A DNA stretch of 64,000 bases from Charina bottae (GCA_023362775.1 JALMGJ010000002.1:33509414-33573413); one strand, 5' to 3'. Positions 1-11,584 are shown, counted from the first letter of the stretch. The notes: generated by a model from the sequence alone, not told the origin. Made by a program: numbers and translations.

Positions 1-192
1 TCCTTTATTAATGGCGCTATGGACTTTGAAGAAGCACGAGTACAGGGCGAAAAGGAGAAAAGAGCTAAAAGGAAGGCACGTCAGGCAAACCCTCATCATG
101 ACCGTCTCCCACCCGGAAACCTATGCCCTCATTGTGGGAGGTTGTGCGGATCCAGAATTGGCCTTTATAGCCACTTACGGATCCACCGTTAA
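1..192 (+). pseudogene. 3' tail of a retroelement ORF ending in a C2H2-like finger
   Basis: Frame 1 is open from the window edge to TAA at 190-192. The last 22 codons (from 124) read CPHCGRLCGSRIGLYSHLRI followed by H and R, with C-X2-C-X12-H-X3-H spacing. A lysine/arginine-rich stretch precedes it. Single terminal fingers containing SRIGL are familiar from C-termini of retroelement-derived vertebrate ORFs; this is recalled family knowledge and could not be searched here. The fragment abuts a BovB piece on the other strand, and the junction lies near 249. It could also be a host gene exon, but no splice sites were seen. Confidence 0.4.
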
Positions 193-249
193 GATTTTAC
201 CTTTGGAAGACAATCTTACTCGGCTACAAGTGATCGCCAATGAATGAAT

Positions 250-1772
250 CGCCTGCATATCTGAGGTTGTTGATATTTTTCCCGGCAATCTTAACTCCGG
301 CTTGTGATTCATCCAGCCCGGCATTTCTCATGATGTACTCTGCATATAAGTTAAATAAGCAGGGTGATAATATACAGCCTTGTTGAACTCCTTTCCCAAT
401 TTTGAACCAGTTGGTTGTTCCATGTCCGGTTCTAACTGTTGCTTTTTGACCCACATACAGGTTTCTCAGGAGACAGGTAAGGTGGTCTGGTACTCCCATC
501 TCTTTAAGACTTTGCCACAGTTTGTTGTGATCCACACAATCAAAGGCTTTAGCGTAGTCAATGAAGCAGAAGTAGATGTTTTTCTGGAACTCTCTTGCTT
601 TTTCCATGATCCAGCGAATGTTGGCAATCTGATCTCTAGTTCCTCTGCCTCTTCGAAACCCAGCTTGCACTTCTGGTAGTTCTCGGTTCACATGCTGCTG
701 AAGCCTAGCTTGTAGGATTTTGAGCATAACCTTGTTGGCATGTGAAATGAGCGCAATTGTACAGTAGTTTGAACATTCTTTGGCATTGCCTTTCTTTGGA
801 ATTGGAACGTAAACTGACCTTTTCCAATCCTGTGGCCACTGTTGAGTTTTCCAAATTTGTTGGCATATTGAGTGCAGCACTCTTTTAGGATTTTAAATAG
901 CTCAGCTGGCATACTGTCTTCTCCACTAGCTTTGTTGTTAGTAATGCTTCCTAAGGCCCACTTGACTTCACTCTCTAGGATGTCCGGCTCAAGGTCAGTG
1001 ATTTATCAGGGATATTAAGATCTTTCTTGTATAGTTCTTCTGTGTATTCTTGCCACCTCTTCTTAATCTCTTCTGCTTCTGTTAGGTCCCTGCCTTTTTT
1101 GTCCTTTATCATGCCCATCTTTCCACAAAACGTTCCCTTGATATCTCCGATTTTCTTGAAGAGATCTCTAGTCTTCCCCATTCTATTGTTTTCCTCGATT
1201 TCTTTGCATTGTTCATTTAAGAAGGCCTTCTTATCTCTCCTTGCTATTCTCTGGAATTCTGCATTCAGTTGTTTATATCTTTCCCTTTCTCCCTTGACTT
1301 TTGCTTCCCTTCTTTCCTCAGCTATTTGTAAAGCCTCATCAGTCAGCCACTTTGCTTTCTTGCATTTCTTTTTCTTTGGGATGGTTTTAGTTGCTGCCTC
1401 CTGTACAATGTTACGAACCTCCATCCATAGTTCTTCAGGCACTCTGTCTACCAGATCTAATCCTTTAAATCTATTCCTCACCTCCACTGTATATTCATAA
1501 GGGATATGATTTAGGTCATACCTGATTGGTCTAGTGGTTTTCTCTACGTTCTTCAATTTAAGCCTAAATTTTGCGATAAGAAGCTCATGATCTGAGCCAC
1601 AGTCAGCTCCAGGTCTTGTTTTTGCTGATTGTATAGAGCTTCTCCATCTTTGGCTGCAAAGTATATAATCAATCTGATTTCGGTATTGACATCTGGTGAT
1701 GTCCATGTGTAGAGTCGTCTCTTGTGTTGTTGGAAAAGAGTGTTTGCTATGACCAGCGTGTTCTCTTGACAA
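250..1772 (-). pseudogene. BovB linker and reverse transcriptase, truncated
   Basis: This part holds the basic linker (RNRFKGLDLVDRVPEELW, then lysine-rich segments), then RT motifs: QAGFRRGRGTRDQIANIRW, FCFIDYAKAFDCVDHNKLW (first catalytic Asp region) and GVQQGCILSPCLFNLYAEYI. The YADD box is reached only as LRYAGD before the homology ends. The stretch is spread over at least three frames (975-1772, 688-912, 224-880), so several indels have accumulated. The RT would copy LINE RNA at the nicked target. Confidence 0.8.
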
Positions 1773-2553
1773 AACTCTATTAGCCTTTGCCCTGCTTCAT
1801 TTTGTACTCCGAGGCCGAACTTGCCTGTTATTCCGGTTATTTTTTTACTTCCTACCTTAGCATTCCAGTCCCCTATGATGAAAAGGACATCTTTTTTTGG
1901 TGTTAGTTCTAGAAGGTGTTGTAGGTCTTCATAGAACCGGTCAACTTTAGCTTCTTCGGCATCAATGGTTGGGGCATAGACTTGGATCACTGTGATGTTG
2001 AATGGTTTGCCTTGGATTCGAACTGAAAGCATTCTATCGTTTTTGAGGTTGTACCCCAGTACTGCCTTTCCCACTCTTTTATTGACTATGAGAGCTACTC
2101 CATTTCTTCTAAGGGATTCTTGCCCACAGTAGTATATATAATGGTCTCCTGAATTAAATTCGCCCATTCCTGTCCATTTTAGTTCGCTGATTCCCAATAC
2201 AGTATGTCGATGTTCAATCTTGTCATCTCATGTTTGACCACATCCAGCTTACCTTGATTCATAGATCTTACATTCCAGGTTCCTATGCAATATTGTTCTT
2301 TACAGCATCGGACTTTCCTTCCACTTCCAGACACATCCACAACTGAGCGTCCTTTCGGCTTTGGCCCAGCCGTTTCACACTTTCTGGAGCTACTCGGAAT
2401 TGCCGTCCGCTCTTCCCCAGTAGCATTTTGGACACCTTCCGAACTGAGGGGCTCATCTTCCGGCGTCATATCTTTTAGCCTTTTGATACTGTCCATGGGT
2501 TTTCTTGGCAAGGATACTGGAGTGGTTTGCCATTCCCTCCTCCAGTGGACCAC
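1553..2553 (-). pseudogene. BovB endonuclease domain (APE type), broken
   Basis: The APE-like endonuclease nicks target DNA to start target-primed reverse transcription. Visible motifs are GTWNVRSMNQGKLDVV at the N-terminal side, ISELKWTGMGEF, the GDWNAKVG box, and SDHELLIAKFR with the SDH catalytic histidine. The N-terminal part (2179-2553) and the main part (1553-2197) are in different frames. A leader rich in S, P and K precedes the domain, as in the two other RTE copies here. It is a decayed ORF and is not expected to make protein. Confidence 0.8.
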
Positions 2554-2652
2554 GTTTTGTCAGAACTCTCCATCATGACCTGTTCTTCTTGACCTGACTT
2601 CATTGAGTTACGCAAGCCCCTTCGCCACGACAAAGCAGTGATCCATGAAGGG

Positions 2653-3676
2653 GAAGTTTACAACATAGCTTTCATTAATTTTCTTGTCCATGGTTACTTC
2701 TAATGATCAGACCTAGATATCATGATTTCATTTTTTTTCTGTTTCACGCAAAAAATCCAAAAGGGGTTTCTGGGTAACATTAAAATTAGTCAATGTCTTT
2801 TCTCTAATCAAAGCTGTCAATTTCTCCATCTCCATCAACTTCACCAACCATTCTAACATTGTAGGCAATGTTCAATCTTTCCACCTTTGGGCATATAAAA
2901 GCCTCACTGCTGTTACCATATACAAAAACAAAGTTCCATGAGTTCTTTCTAACTGTTTGTCCACCAGTCCCAAAAGGAAAGTCCCTGGTTTCGAATGTAT
3001 ATTAATCTTTAAAATCTTCTGAATTAAAATATGTATTTGATCCCACATTTCTTAGCTTTTTTCTATGTCCACCAAAGATGATAAAAGATGATAAAAGGTC
3101 CCCTCTTGTTGTTCACACTTCCAACATACACTTTCTTCTATCTATCTAGCAATTGTCATCACCATTCCTATTTGGGAATTGTGTCTGCTCAGCTGACCAG
3201 AATAAAACTTTCCTTGGAAACTGATCCTGGCTTGCAGTCCATTCCTCAAGGAAATCCAGACCAAAATTTCCCTTCCACATTCCTCATCTCTGTGCAGAGG
3301 AACAGGGGGGGTTTCTGTATGCAAATGGGGCAAGCAGTAACCAGATCTGCCAGGTCTCCATGGGACATGTGGGATCCATGGGAATGAGATAGGACCAAGA
3401 GACCATGTTTTTCACTGCCGGCTACACAATCCCACCTCAGGGAGCCCAAATGCAAGGCTCTTTTTTTTTAATAAACTGGACAACCAAGGGGGCAAAATGT
3501 TCATTTGAAAGTTCATTCTTTTTTTTTCACTGTATCATATGCCAAGGAATGGTTTTTCTTTGTTTTTAACTGAGTACGTCGACAATTGGGAGCATGTGCA
3601 AGGAAAACCCTTGGCATTAAACTTTTACGGAACAGTTTTGCATTAAAACTAGTTGATCCAAACACTGATTTATGCT
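2653..3676. repeat. Duplicated host segment H, copy 1 (first part)
   Basis: Closely matches 29526-30366 plus 31827-32010, from TTTACAACATAGCTT to the CACTGATTTATG target site. No convincing coding frame was found; short frames such as 3088-3387 are kept in both copies simply because the DNA is duplicated. This copy lacks the hAT-like insertion found at 30367 in copy 2, so it provides that insertion's empty site (GGGGGCAAAATGTTC at about 3491-3505). Confidence 0.8.
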
Positions 3677-4068
3677 ACCAATCGAAGAGAATATTTGTAG
3701 CTCAGGGTTGAACTGTGGAGTCCATGGTGCTCTCTGAGCCTTGTTGTTTTCTTGCAGACGTTTCATTGCCAGGCTAGGCAACATCTTCAGTGTGAAAAGG
3801 GAGTGGAACTTGCTCTCTGTTTATATACCCTAGCTTGTCCTGCCTGTGTTGGTGGGGGTGTTGTACTCTCCTTGGCAGTACCTTGATTGGGTTGTTGTTT
3901 TGCTGTGGAGTCCATGGTGCTCTCTGAGCCTTGTTGTTTTCTTGCAGCAAAACAACCACACAATCAAGGTACTACCAAGGAGAGAACAACACCCCCACCA
4001 ACACAGGCAGGACAAGCCAGGGAATATAAACAGAGAGCAAGTTCCACTCCCTTTTCACACTGAAGATG

Positions 4069-4435
4069 TGTCAGAGATTGGCAGATCTCTGCCAAAGACG
4101 CTAGACGGGATGCACATTCCAGGAGGCTGCAAGTGACACGAAAGAGACGCCGGCTTTGAAGTAGACCGGTTCGCACCTAGCTGACGATCGCGAATACACA
4201 TCTCCGCGAGCGAATGTCTGAGCAGCTTGGAAAGGCACGAGTTACACATGTCACCACCAAAGAACCTTGGGGGGGGGAGATTTAAATGTGCAGGCTTTAC
4301 TGGTTCCAGCCATTCAAGTCTTTGTTCGTGCTAACTTCTGTATACTATAATAAACTCTTCTGCTTCTAAGAACTCATGCATCTGTGAGTTACTCTAGAGC
4401 AGGGAGATTATAGATATCAGATGGAGTGCCTTACA
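4069..4435 (+). repeat. 5' LTR of Gypsy copy 1
   Basis: 367 bp, begins TGTCAGAG and ends CTTACA. It contains GATTTAAATG (TATA-like position) and AATAAA at about 4350. It is nearly identical to the 3' LTR apart from a few substitutions and a longer G-run in the latter, which indicates a fairly recent insertion. Confidence 0.93.
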
Positions 4436-4531
4436 TAAAGACTTGACTTGAATGCACAATTATTATTATTTTGACCACGCATCCTGAGAACTACTCTGAG
4501 AAATCAGTGAGATTCTTGGTGAAAAGTGGCC

Positions 4532-6019
4532 ATGAATCCAGACAAAATTTCAGCTTCGTGGAACGGAATGGAGGAAGCAGAGGAAGCAGGAGATTTTGAA
4601 GCACTGCAACAAGAGGAAGGAGAATACGAAGACAATGGTGAGGGGGACAGAGCCAGCTTGTTAGATGCCCAGCTGACGGCGAGAGCATCGCAGCAAGCAG
4701 GAGAAGACGGATGGGAGAAACAGAAAACACAGAAAAAAGAGGTAACCAAAACTCCCCCCTCCCTCGAATCTACAAAGCCTAAGTTGGCAGGATGGTCAGT
4801 TGCAGTGGGAGAAGGACTAGAGAAAGTGGGAGAGGGGAAACGCCCGAAGAAAAGGGTCACCCCAACCCAACGCATCAAGGTCCTGGAAGACCAGTTCTTG
4901 CACCTGAAACTAGATGTAGGGGCGATGAACGTGAAATTGGACTCTATGGGGGTAGCCATGGAGAAAATGGTAAAGACCTTAGAGGGGCTCAGGGGGAGAA
5001 AAACAAGCCCGACGGCCTCAGAAGGGGAGGAGGAAGTCACAGAAGCTAGCGGAGAAAGCGATGAGGAAGAACTTCGGCCCTACAACACTCCGATCATGAC
5101 CCCGTTCTATGACCAACGCAGGAACCCCTTGGGGACCAAAGCACCGAGGGGCATGGGCGAATTAAAGATGAAATTTGATGGGGACCCCAAAAAACTGGCA
5201 TGCTTTTTAACGCATGTGCAAGGGTTTATGGGGGAATTCGAACACACCTTCTGAACGGAGGAGAGCAAAGTGAGGTGCGTCTCCAGTTTTTTGGAAGGGG
5301 AGGCGGGCGACTGGCTGGTGACCCTACATGACAGTGGTGCTTCAGAATTGATGAACTTTAAGAAGTTCATGTACGCCCTTCGCCTAAGATTTGAGGATAC
5401 GCTATCGAAAATCTCAGCCAGGGCACGAATTCAGAATTTAAGGCAAGGCAATAGAACAGTAGCTGAATATGCTATGGACTTCAAACAGCTTTTGTCAAAA
5501 TTACCGAACTGGCCGGAATCGTTCAAAATTGAACACTTCCAATATGGACTGAGACAGGATCTGATCGAAGTCGCAATAGAGAGAGATGACCCAGGAACAC
5601 TGGAGGGGTGGATCCAGTTAGCAGGGAAAGTGGAAAGTTGCAAAATGCAGTTGCAAAACATTAGAACCTTCCACTCTATGAGAAGGAATCAAGGAGCTTT
5701 CACCCCCCAACTCCGCACAGACAGTAGGCAACGGAACTGGGAAAAGGAGAAAGAACGACGTGCGAAAGACAGATTGTGCTTCCGTTGTGGGAAGGAGGGG
5801 CACAGGCTTAGTGCCTGCCCTCAGGGGAAAGTGACTTCCAAAGAGAAAACCCCGCCGAAAAAGTCAGCAGATGGGAGAAACCACAAAGCGACACCCAACA
5901 AAGGCAAAGGAGCGGCAGCGGCAACGGTGAACCCATGGCAGGATCCGGACCTGGAAGAGGACAGCGATGACTCCGACTCCGAATTCCAGCCGCCGGGAAA
6001 CGAGAGAGGTCTGTTCTAA
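4532..6019 (+). pseudogene. Gypsy gag, copy 1
   Basis: Gag forms the particle and binds RNA. ATG 4532 is preferred over the upstream GTG. Visible are an acidic N-terminus, the VTPTQRI segment before a predicted coiled region, the retrotransposon gag core (CFLTHVQGFMGEFEHTF, then FLEGEAGDWLVTLHD, TVAEYAMDFKQLL), and a CCHC zinc knuckle CFRCGKEGHRLSAC at about 5777-5818, followed by a basic then acidic tail. A TGA at 5252-5254 interrupts the core; copy 2 has CGA there, so this is a CpG-decay-type change. Length without the stop is about 495 residues. The frame ends TAA 6017-6019, overlapping the pol frame. Confidence 0.9.
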
Positions 6020-6054
6020 TGAGCGCCACAGGACAGACCTCCACAAAAGGGCGC
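5995..6054 (+). promoter_or_regulatory. Programmed -1 frameshift signal at gag-pol junction
   Basis: Slippery heptamer G GGA AAC (5995-6001) sits in the gag frame and is the same heptamer known from PEG10, a Sushi-derived mammalian gene. After a 4-nt spacer comes arm GAGGTCTGT (6006-6014), complementary to ACAGACCTC (6033-6041). Loop bases GCGCC (6023-6027) can pair with GGCGC (6050-6054), giving an H-type pseudoknot. Pol is in the -1 frame. The same elements occur in copy 2 at 62317-62376. Confidence 0.8.
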
Positions 6055-9000
6055 AACGGAAATGGTCGCAACAACCCGACAATGCACCTAAAGGTACAGT
6101 TGAGGACTTTGGGTGGGAGAAAAAAATATGTGGGAGTTGCAATGCTAGACTCAGGTTGCTCTAGAAACCTGATGCACCCGAACGTAGCTAAAAAGATGGG
6201 ACTGAACCTTTTTAAGCTCAAAACACCCATCACTTTCTGCCAATTGGATGGGTCAGAACTGAAGGGGGGGCCAGTGGAGTTTTACACTGAAGGACTGCAA
6301 ATGACTTTGGGGACCCATGTAGAGACTTTGCGGTTCCTAGTGGCTCCCATTGCAACACGACCCATCGTGTTAGGACTGAAATGGCTGAGGGCAAGAAACC
6401 CCAAGGTGGATTGGGTTTCGGGAGATTTGGACTTTATGGACGGGACTTATCATGAGATGGACAATTATAGCACACCCAACTGCCTTGAGCTGGGGGCAAC
6501 TGGGACGGAACTTGAGGAGGGGGAGCAGGACCAAGGGGGTGGCACACTCGCAGGCACAATTCCGGAGAAATACCTCCCTGTGGCAGAGATATTCGACAAG
6601 AAGGAATGTGAGCAAGAACCCCCCCCCCCCATAGGTAGTAAGACGCAACCATTGACCTCATCCCAGGGGCACCTTTTCCCAAGCCCAAGATGTATGCCAT
6701 GACGCAAAAAGAACTACAAGAATTGTGCAAATTCATAGATAAAAATTTGGCACGTGGGTTTATTGAACCAGCCAACTCCCCCCTTGCAGCCCCGGTATTG
6801 TTCAGGAAGAAAAAAGACGGGTCCCTCCGGCTTTGCACTGACTACAGGGGCCTTAATGCAATTTCGGTTACGAGACAGTACCCTCTCCCATTGCTGAAAG
6901 ACATGTTAGCCCAACTATCAAAAGGGAAAATTTTCACGAAACTAGATGTCAGGGAAGCGTACTATCGTGTTCGCATAAGGGAGGGGGACGAGTGGAAAAC
7001 TGCATTCAATTGCCCATTGGGATCTTTTCAATACAGGGTGCTCCCGTTTGGGATTGCGGGGGGACCGGGAATCTTCATGAGGTTCATAAATGAAGTATTG
7101 TATGAATTTCTGTACAAAGGGGTAATTGTATATTTGGATGACATACTGATTTTTTCTGAAAATTTGGAGGAACATATGGACCTAGTCAAGAGGGTATTAG
7201 AGAAATTACTCGAGGCGAAGCTATATGTTAAACTTGAGAAATGTGAATTTCACAAGGAGCAACTAGACTTCTTGGGGTATCGCATATCGCATGAGGGCAT
7301 CGAGATGGACCCTGAGAAAGTCAAAGCGGTCCTGGGTTGGCAGCCCCCCCATACGCGCAGACAGCTGCAAGCGTTCCTCGGGTTCACGGGGTTCTACAGG
7401 CAGTTCATTCAGGATTTTGCGCAGATCGCGTTGCCCTTGACTGACTTACTAAAAAGGAAAAGCAAGGGTGCAAAAGCAAAAGCCCCACCACCGAGCACGA
7501 AACTCATGTGGACACAAGAATGCCAGGTAGCCTTTGATAGGCTAAAGGAGATGTTCACGAGGGAGCCCATACTCAAACACCCAGAAACAGACAAACCGTT
7601 TGTGGTACACACAGACGCATCAATTAGCGCAGTGGGGGCCATACTACTGCAGGCAGACTACACTGGAAAACTAAGACCGTGTGCATACATTTCACGGAAA
7701 TTTAATCAGACGGAAAAACGATGGCATATTTGGGAGAAAGAGGCATTCGCTGTCAAACATGCCCTAAGCACATGGCGACACCTCTTGGAAGGGACAGCAG
7801 AGGCGTTCCAAGTGTGGACTGACCACAAAAACTTGGAAGCTCTCAAATCCCCTAGAAAACTAAAACCCAAACACCTCCGGTGGGCAGTTTTTCAGTAGAT
7901 TCAACTTCACGTTGAAGTACTTCCCTGGGGGGAAAAACTACTTGGCAGACACGCTGTCACGTCTGCCGCAACATGAGGGAAAAATGGAGGAGGTCATTGA
8001 ATCGCTCATCCCCTCCCAACCAGCGGAGGCTCAGAGCCCAGTGATAATTGAAGGGAGGGGGGAAGGCAATATGGCAATCACCCGCAGCAGCACAAAGTGC
8101 GCGGCTGAGAGCGACCAGTGGACAACCGAACTGCGGGCGGCAACAGCAACAGACACTTGGTGGGGGAAAAACAAACAGTCCCTAGTGGAGAAGGATGGAG
8201 TGGGGTGGAAAGACAACAAAGCCTATGTTCCTGAGCCCCTAAGGCAAAAGGTTTTGAGCATGCATCATGATCACAAAACGGCAGGACATTTTGGCTTCGT
8301 AAAAACACTACACTTAATTCGGCGCAAATTCTGGTGGCCATCCCTGCGCACAGACGTTAAAGCCTATGTGCGCTCATGCCCAGTGTGCACAACCGCCAAA
8401 ACGAAAATGGGAAAACCCACAGGGAAATTGCAGGAAGTAGCAAACCCCACACAACAATGGAAGCAAATTGCCATGGATTTTATAGTGGATTTACCGATGA
8501 GCAAAAAGAACACGGCCATTTGGGTGGTCACAGACATATTTTCCAAGCAGGCACACTTCATTGCGTGCAAAGGAATACCGAATGCCCAAAAACTAGCTAT
8601 CATTCAACACATCTATAGAGCCCACGGAACGCCGGAACGCATAATCAGCGATCGCGGCAGCACTTTCACTTGCAAGTTTTGGCGGGCATTTTTGAAGTTA
8701 ATTGGATTGGAACAGGGGCTCAGTAGTGCGTTCCATCCGTGCACAGATGGTGCGAGCGAACGTCTGAATGCCACACTGGAGCAGTACCTTAGATGCTACA
8801 TAAATTATCAACAGAACGATTGGGCGGAATTGTTGCCGTTCGCAGAGGTTGCTTACAATAACGCGCTACATCAAAGCACGGGGTTTTCGCCATTCAAAGT
8901 TGCTACAGGGCAGGAATTTGTGACTATCCCCGAATTGGCCATGTCACACAACACAGAACTACCACAACCCCTAAAAGCGGACGAATGGATAGAAAAAATA

Positions 9001-9528
9001 ACCAGTAATTGGCCAGTCATGGTGCAAACACTGCAGGAAGCCAAGGCAAGTTATAAAAAACATGCTGACCGCAAGCGGGGGGAAGAATGGGACTTGAGAG
9101 TAGGAGACAAGGTGTACTTGTCAACAAAAAACCTGAGGGCAACACAACCGTCACGGAAACTGGCACCAAAATTCATAGGTCCATTTCCAATTATTGAGGT
9201 CATCAATCCAGTAACGGCAAAATTGCAATTACCAAAGGCACTAAGAAAGGTACACCCAGTTTTCCACATTAGCTTGTTGAAACAACACCACAGTTCACAA
9301 CAATGGCACCCAGAACAAGAGGAACCCACCCCATTACTGGTAGAGGGAGAACCACACTTTGAGATTGATAGGATTCTGGACTCCAGATGGCACAAGGGGC
9401 AGTTGCAGTACCTAGTGAAGTGGCAGCATCTACCGATTGGAGACAAGGAGTGGGTCAGTGCAAAACACACACGCGCTCCCGAACTTGTAAAAACCTTTCA
9501 CAGGGAGTTCTCGGACAAACCGCATTGA
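6019..9528 (+). pseudogene. Gypsy pol (PR-RT-RH-IN-chromodomain), copy 1
   Basis: Pol copies and integrates the element. Protease has the DSG box (LDSGCSRNLMHPN, about 6147-6185). RT holds the YLDD active site (7131-7142, VYLDDILIFS). RNase H has HTDASISAVGA (about 7608-7640). Integrase has the HHCC zinc site (GHFGFVK ... CPVCTTAK, about 8285-8400), then catalytic regions AMDFIVDLP, SDRGSTFT and DGASERLNATLEQ. A chromodomain follows (FEIDRILDSRWHKGQLQYLV, then KWQHLPIGDKEW; about 9358-9460). Frame breaks: 12 C at about 6619-6630 (copy 2 has 7) and a T-run at about 7886-7890 followed by TAG. ATG 6019 overlaps the gag stop, but -1 frameshifting is the likelier route. Confidence 0.92.
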
Positions 9529-9690
9529 AACAGGCGCTTGAACAATGCAATGTGCTAAAATACTTTTGTGCTCTCTCCCTACAGGAAATGTATGAAAATG
9601 TGTAGAAATGTATGAAAATGTGTAAATAATTGGTTGGGTTAACAAAACATGCAGCTAAGGGGGTGGGGGGAGCATCTTGGGCCGGGAGCA

Positions 9691-10061
9691 TGTCAGAGAT
9701 CGGCAGATCTCTGCCAAAGACGCTAGACGGGATGCAGATTCCAGGAGGCTGCAAGTGACACGAAAGAGATGCCGGCTTTGAAGTAGACCGGTTCGCACCT
9801 AGCTGACGATCGCGAATACACATCTCCGCGAGCGGATGTCTGAGCAGCTTGGAAAGGCACGAGTTACACGTGTCACCACCAAAGAACCTTGGGGGGGGGG
9901 GGGAGATTTAAATGTGCAGGCTTTACTGGTTCCAGCCATTCAAGTCTTTGTTCATGCTAACTTCTGTATACTATAATAAACTCTTCTGCTTCTAAGAACT
10001 CATGCATCTGTGAGTTACTCTAGAGCAGGGAGATTATAGATATCGGATGGAGTGCCTTACA
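9691..10061 (+). repeat. 3' LTR of Gypsy copy 1
   Basis: 371 bp, TGTCAGAG to CTTACA, followed directly by the AGATG target duplication. A purine-rich run (AAGGGGGTGGGGGGAG, about 9657-9672) lies shortly upstream and may serve as polypurine tract. Chief difference from the 5' LTR is the length of the G-run near 9891-9903. Confidence 0.93.
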
Positions 10062-10132
10062 AGATGTTGCCTAGCCTGGCAATGAAACGTCTGCAAGAAA
10101 ACAACAAGGCTCAGACTCCACTGATTTATGCT

Positions 10133-10698
10133 TCCGACGGGTTCCATCCACATTTGGGGCCTGGGGAAAGTGGACCTCTGCCCTCTGCTTTTTTAAAAAA
10201 ACCCAGTTAAAATAGCATCATCCATCTGCAGGAGTGGGGTTAGTAGGCTCTGAAGCGCCCCAAGATTTACATATATGTTAAAATACTCAGAATCAGAGCA
10301 GTTCAGTGCCTGGGGACAGACATGGAATTTGGACTGTTGGAGGAATACTGAAAATTGGAAAGGGGAGAATGGAATGGAATGACCAGAAGAAGCATGAATG
10401 ACTGGATGGAATTCTAAACAGAAACACGGCATACAACCTTTTATTCCAACAACTCAAGGCTGTTTGGAGCCCAGCCAACCCGGCTATTGTCCACACACCA
10501 GTCTCTGCTTCCTCAAAATGTACTGCATGCAGTTATTAGTGCTCCCAGGCCTGTCTCTTGACCTGACATTCTTTTATCTTTTTGCATATATCACAGGAAC
10601 CCTTTATCTCTTTGGAAAGCCAGATAGATCTTTTTCCTCCATGCATTGAAAAAGATACATCATACAAAGCGGAGATCCAGGATGGTCTCATTTGGTAG
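10133..10698 (+). repeat. Duplicated host segment H with candidate exon, copy 1
   Basis: Matches 32010-32499 and, in its last third, 15120-15395 and 33036-33155. A candidate exon lies at 10597-10694: pyrimidine-rich acceptor ending TATATCACAG, body with the phrase DLFPPCIEKDTSYKAEIQDG, and a donor position GTAG. In this copy the donor is the exact target duplication of the solo LTR that follows, so splicing there would be disturbed. The protein family was not recognised. Confidence 0.6.
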
Positions 10699-11584
10699 TG
10701 TTGAGTTTGACTCTATTGAACTCCCCTTCCTATGAAATGTGTGTGTGTTCTGCAGAATGTATGAACTGTGGATGCCATGGAAAATCTTAATTAGGGACAA
10801 ATAGTTAATCTCTTCACAAGAAGGAAGTCTTGATTGCATCCACCACTGTTTATCTCTTCACACGAAGGAAATCTTGATTACATCCACCGTTGTTAATTTC
10901 ACAGAATCCCTGTGAGATAACCACCTAACACCAGACCCCTCTCCTTCTCTTACGTAAATTCTGGGATTTTCATAACAAACTTGTGACATCTGTAAATTAA
11001 ATTGTGATATCTGTAGAATCTTGACCTTTACACTGTTGTTAAATTCTAAAAGACCTTATATCCGGTGTGATGTACCGTATTTTCCGGCGTATAAGACGAC
11101 CGGGCGTATAAGACGACCCCCATCTTTTCCAGTTAAAATATAGAGTTTGGGATATACTCGCCGTATAAGACTATCCCTCTTCAACGCACACCAAATAAAA
11201 ATTAAAAAAACATCAGATTTGATTTCAATATGGTAATTTTAATTCAAATGCTTATGACATGCAGGTACTTAGCAGGAAAACTGTCACTTATAAACATAAG
11301 GCTGTTTGTCATCAAACATGTAAACATAAAACAGTGCAAGTGGATTAAACTTTTCCTAATTCACTCTAAAGCTGAAAGGAAGGATAAGACAATAAACCCA
11401 TGGGAGCTGCCATGCTGTTTGTTTTCTAAGCTGTCAACCAAACTGGAACTGATGATGATAGGAGGAAGATAACAAACAATAGAGAGAGAGGAAGTGCCGG
11501 GCAAGTCCCTGGCGAGTTAGCAACGCCCATCATAACTGCAAGCTACGGTATTTTTACAGGTTTTGCTGGCGTGACAGTTTCCCT

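Larger units (their letters stand above)
250..2652 (-). mobile_element. BovB-type RTE LINE, 3'-truncated
   Basis: On the minus strand this reads endonuclease, linker, then reverse transcriptase. It starts near 2652 with a 5' end (CCCCTTCATGGATCACTG) shared with the BovB at 15479. It stops inside the RT just after the LRYA part of the catalytic box (about 250-285), so the last ~200 residues and the 3' tail are missing. The coding frame is broken in several places. The sequence belongs to the same RTE lineage as the copy at 15479-19735 and differs from the second RTE lineage at 44898-48076. Confidence 0.88.
4069..10061 (+). mobile_element. Sushi-like chromodomain Ty3/Gypsy element, copy 1, complete but mutated
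   Basis: 5,993 bp with two LTRs and a 5-bp target duplication AGATG (4064-4068 and 10062-10066), inserted in the Penelope fragment. Order is LTR, short leader (~95 bp), gag, pol (protease, RT, RNase H, integrase, chromodomain), LTR. A chromodomain at the end of integrase places it in the chromovirus group, and the gag-pol -1 frame relation fits the Sushi family. It is inactive: one nonsense codon in gag (5252-5254), a 12-C run breaking pol near 6619, and a T-run indel near 7890. The primer-binding site after the 5' LTR could not be assigned to a tRNA. Confidence 0.93.
3677..10118. mobile_element. Penelope-like terminal fragment, split by a Gypsy element
   Basis: Flanked by a 14-bp direct repeat CACTGATTTATGCT (3663-3676 and 10119-10132). 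The homologous empty site in the other host copy is near 31998-32014. The sequence holds motifs seen at ends of Penelope-like elements (GTAGCTCAGGGTTGAAC, AGACGTTTCATTGCC) in inverted arrangement: TTGTTTTCTTGCAG at about 3750, and its complement on the far side at 10085-10108. Only 3677-4068 and 10062-10118 belong to it; the rest is the nested LTR element. No ORF remains. Confidence 0.65.

Noticed and set aside
11..247. 78-codon frame at the window start
   Set aside because: The neighbouring frame carries the C2H2-like finger and ends in a clean stop; the 78-codon frame has no recognisable feature and runs across the junction with BovB.
3088..3387. 99-codon frame nearly identical to one at 29957-30256, suggesting a conserved gene
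   Set aside because: The whole surrounding DNA is duplicated with the same identity, the frame contains no domain, and the opposite strand is equally open.
4190..4215. CGAATACACATCTCCGCGAG in the LTR looked like part of a sequencing-adapter (transposon mosaic-end) sequence
   Set aside because: Only about ten bases agree, and the segment is present in homologous position in all three LTRs, so it belongs to the LTR.
6017..6021. TAATG (TGATG in copy 2) stop-restart overlap as the way pol is translated
   Set aside because: The open pol frame extends upstream of the ATG and a canonical slippery heptamer with a paired downstream structure is conserved, so -1 frameshifting is the simpler explanation; reinitiation remains an untested alternative.
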